A stretch of DNA of 8,394 nucleotides from the NCBI GenBank assembly GCA_023261915.1, contig JALRFT010000058.1, forward strand, positions 1-8,394. Reading direction: 5' to 3'. Below the pieces are notes generated by a model. The model was not told the DNA's origin, searched no databases, and saw only the letters and a list, made by a program, of their open reading frames with translations. Made by a program: the position numbers and the translations under genes. The DNA is from Acidimicrobiales bacterium. GTDB taxonomy: Bacteria > Actinomycetota > Acidimicrobiia > Acidimicrobiales > Acidimicrobilacustridaceae. Below are positions 6,653 to 8,394 of this stretch, one piece after another (the stretch's first letter is position 1; every line of letters starts with the position of its first letter).

Positions 6653-6687
6653 TCGACCCGACGCTGCGCTCCGGTAGCGTGCGGGGA
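6653..6687 (+). promoter_or_regulatory. Candidate purL promoter, leaderless
   Basis: TCGACC at 6653-6658 (4 of 6 to TTGACA) and TAGCGT at 6675-6680 (fits TANNNT) are 16 nt apart. After a 7-nt spacer, GCGGGGA, comes the purL ATG at 6688, so the transcript would be leaderless. The -10 and its distance to the ATG match the arrangement before purB. purL needs its own promoter because the gene upstream of it points the other way. Confidence 0.55.
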
Positions 6688-8394
6688 ATGAGTGAGCCGG
6701 TGCATCGGGCCCTCGGCCTGACCGACGACGAGGCCCAACAGATCGACGAGATCCTTGGCCGACCGGCGAACCACCTCGAGCTGGCCATGTTTTCGGTCAT
6801 GTGGTCGGAACATTGCTCCTACAAGTCGTCACGTCTTCACCTCAAGCGCCTCCCCACCGAGGCGCCCTGGGTGCTCGTCGGCCCCGGTGAGAACGCCGGC
6901 GTGATCGACGTCGGTGACGGGATCGCCGTGGCGATCCGCATCGAGAGTCACAACCATCCGTCCGCCATCGAGCCCTACCAAGGGGCGGCCACCGGCGCCG
7001 GGGGGATCCTGCGCGACATCTTCACCATGGGTGCCCGTCCCATCGCCCTCATGGATCCACTTCGTTTCGGCCCACTCGAGGATCCCCGCAGTCGATGGAT
7101 CGCCGAGGGGGTCGTGAGTGGCATCTCGGGGTACGGAAACTCGGTGGGCGTCCCCACCGTCGGCGGCGAGGTGGTCTTTGACCCCACCTACCGAGGCAAC
7201 CCGCTCGTGAACGTGCTCTGCGTGGGGATCCTCCCCGTGGAACGTCTCGTGCTCGGCCAGGCCAGCGGCGTCGGCAACCTCGCCGTGCTGTTGGGGTCCT
7301 CCACCGGCCGGGACGGCATCGGTGGGGTGAGCGTGCTCGCCTCCGCCGGGTTCGACGAGGCCGACACCGACAAGCGCCCCAGCGTGCAGGTGGGCGATCC
7401 CTTTGAGGAGAAGCGACTGATCGAGGCCTGTCTCGAACTGCTCGATGCCGGACTCGTCGTCGGCATCCAGGACCTCGGCGGTGCCGGTCTGACCTGTGCC
7501 ACCTCCGAGACGGCGTCGCGCGGCGGCGTCGGGATGGACGTCGACGTGGCGGCCGTGCCCCGGCGTGAGACCGGCATGGAAGCGTTCGAGGTCATGACGA
7601 GCGAGTCCCAGGAGCGGATGCTCGCCATCGTCGAACCCGCCAACCTCGACGCCGTGCTCGCCATCTGCGAGCGCTGGGAGGTGCGGGCCGCAGTGGTCGG
7701 CACCGTGACCCCCGGTCCCGGCGGTAGCGACGGCGGCCGCCTTCGCATCATTGACGCCGACGGCGGAGTGCTCGCCGACGTGCCTGCCGCGTCGCTCCAC
7801 GACGCCGCCCCGCTCTACGACCGTCCCCGGGCCGCGCCGACCGGGTTCGACGAGGTCACCCGCGTCGGTCCGGTGACCCAGGCGGCCACCGTGTGCGACG
7901 ACCCGGCCGCGGACCTGCTGGCGATGTTGTGCGACCCGTCGTGGGTCTATCGCCAGTACGACCACCAGCTGTTCCTCAACACTGTCGTCGGCCCCGGTGG
8001 CGACGGCACCCTGCTGCGACTCCGTCATCCCGACACGGGTGCTGACACCGGTCGGGCATTGGGCCTGACTACCGATGGGAACCATCGCTGGTGCGCCGTC
8101 GACCCGCGGGTGGGTACAGCACTCATCGTTGCCGAATCGATGCTGAATCTCGCCGTCGTCGGGGCCAGCCCCCTTGCTCTCGTCAACTGTCTCAACTTCG
8201 GGAATCCCGAGCATCCCGAGGTCATGTGGCAGTTGTCCGAGGCGATCGACGGCATGGCCGAGGCCTGTCGCGCGTTCGACACGCCGGTCATCGGTGGCAA
8301 CGTCAGCCTCTACAACGAGTCACAGGGATCGAACATCGATCCGACTCCGGTCGTCGGCATGCTCGGCGTCGTCGATCGCCTCGACCGGCGTCCC
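6688..8394 (+). CDS. purL: FGAM synthase synthetase subunit PurL (3' end missing)
   Basis: PurL is the ATP-dependent synthetase subunit that turns formylglycinamide ribonucleotide into FGAM, using ammonia from PurQ delivered within the PurSQL complex. The 569 visible residues stay open to the window edge. The family of short PurL proteins is about 740 residues, so roughly a quarter is missing. Motifs are FSVMWSEHCSYK at 35-46, GPGENAGVIDVGD at 65-77, ESHNHPS at 86-92 followed by EPYQGAATGAGGI, FTMGARPIA, the run GYGNSVGVPTVGGEV, VQVGDPFEEK, TSESQERML, and near the end LNFGNPE and GGNVSLYNES. It lacks the N-terminal PurS-like and C-terminal glutaminase domains of the large form, as expected with separate purS and purQ. 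The ATG at 6688 fits the family N-terminus and the promoter-like sequence directly before it. Confidence 0.98.
   Translation, partial: MSEPVHRALGLTDDEAQQIDEILGRPANHLELAMFSVMWSEHCSYKSSRLHLKRLPTEAPWVLVGPGENAGVIDVGDGIAVAIRIESHNHPSAIEPYQGAATGAGGILRDIFTMGARPIALMDPLRFGPLEDPRSRWIAEGVVSGISGYGNSVGVPTVGGEVVFDPTYRGNPLVNVLCVGILPVERLVLGQASGVGNLAVLLGSSTGRDGIGGVSVLASAGFDEADTDKRPSVQVGDPFEEKRLIEACLELLDAGLVVGIQDLGGAGLTCATSETASRGGVGMDVDVAAVPRRETGMEAFEVMTSESQERMLAIVEPANLDAVLAICERWEVRAAVVGTVTPGPGGSDGGRLRIIDADGGVLADVPAASLHDAAPLYDRPRAAPTGFDEVTRVGPVTQAATVCDDPAADLLAMLCDPSWVYRQYDHQLFLNTVVGPGGDGTLLRLRHPDTGADTGRALGLTTDGNHRWCAVDPRVGTALIVAESMLNLAVVGASPLALVNCLNFGNPEHPEVMWQLSEAIDGMAEACRAFDTPVIGGNVSLYNESQGSNIDPTPVVGMLGVVDRLDRRP

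Noticed and set aside
6829..8214. A 461-codon open frame on the minus strand opposite purL
   Set aside because: It is antisense to a clearly conserved PurL. Its translation is rich in Gly, Asp, His and Val with no domain I recognise. Long antisense frames are expected in high-GC coding DNA.

Overview
This window is a purine-biosynthesis locus from a high-GC bacterium, most likely an actinobacterium. PurB carries the long actinobacterial form of the family, including the block DQWNEGDVSCSVVRRVALP. Formylglycinamidine ribonucleotide (FGAM) synthase is in three separate parts (PurS, PurQ and a short PurL). Two genes have a TANNNT hexamer exactly 7 nt before an ATG, the layout of actinobacterial leaderless promoters. 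An Acidimicrobiia-like source is my guess from the overall feel and is not proven.

Layout on the + strand: purA (5' end cut off, 1-1236), purD (1257-2492), purB (2547-3998), purC (3995-4903), purS (4957-5220), purQ (5217-5885). An inverted gene for a small basic conserved hypothetical protein follows (5905-6318, minus strand). After a 369-nt divergent intergenic region comes purL (6688 to the window end, 3' end cut off).

The enzymes cover these steps: PurD makes glycinamide ribonucleotide (GAR). PurS, PurQ and PurL together make FGAM. PurC makes succinylaminoimidazole carboxamide ribonucleotide (SAICAR). PurB cleaves SAICAR and also adenylosuccinate, and PurA makes adenylosuccinate from IMP. 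PurF, PurN/T, PurM, PurE/K and PurH are not in the window. Junctions are tight: purB/purC and purS/purQ share GTGA start-stop overlaps, and purA/purD could too. purB and purL have their own promoter-like sequences directly at the start codon.

The genes themselves are ordinary. The parts worth a second look are the inverted gene that splits purSQ from purL, and the divergent region beside it. That region is AT-richer than the coding DNA and holds two good inverted repeats, one in front of each divergent gene. I found no mobile element, CRISPR array, tRNA or rRNA, and no evidence for a new defence or metabolic system.
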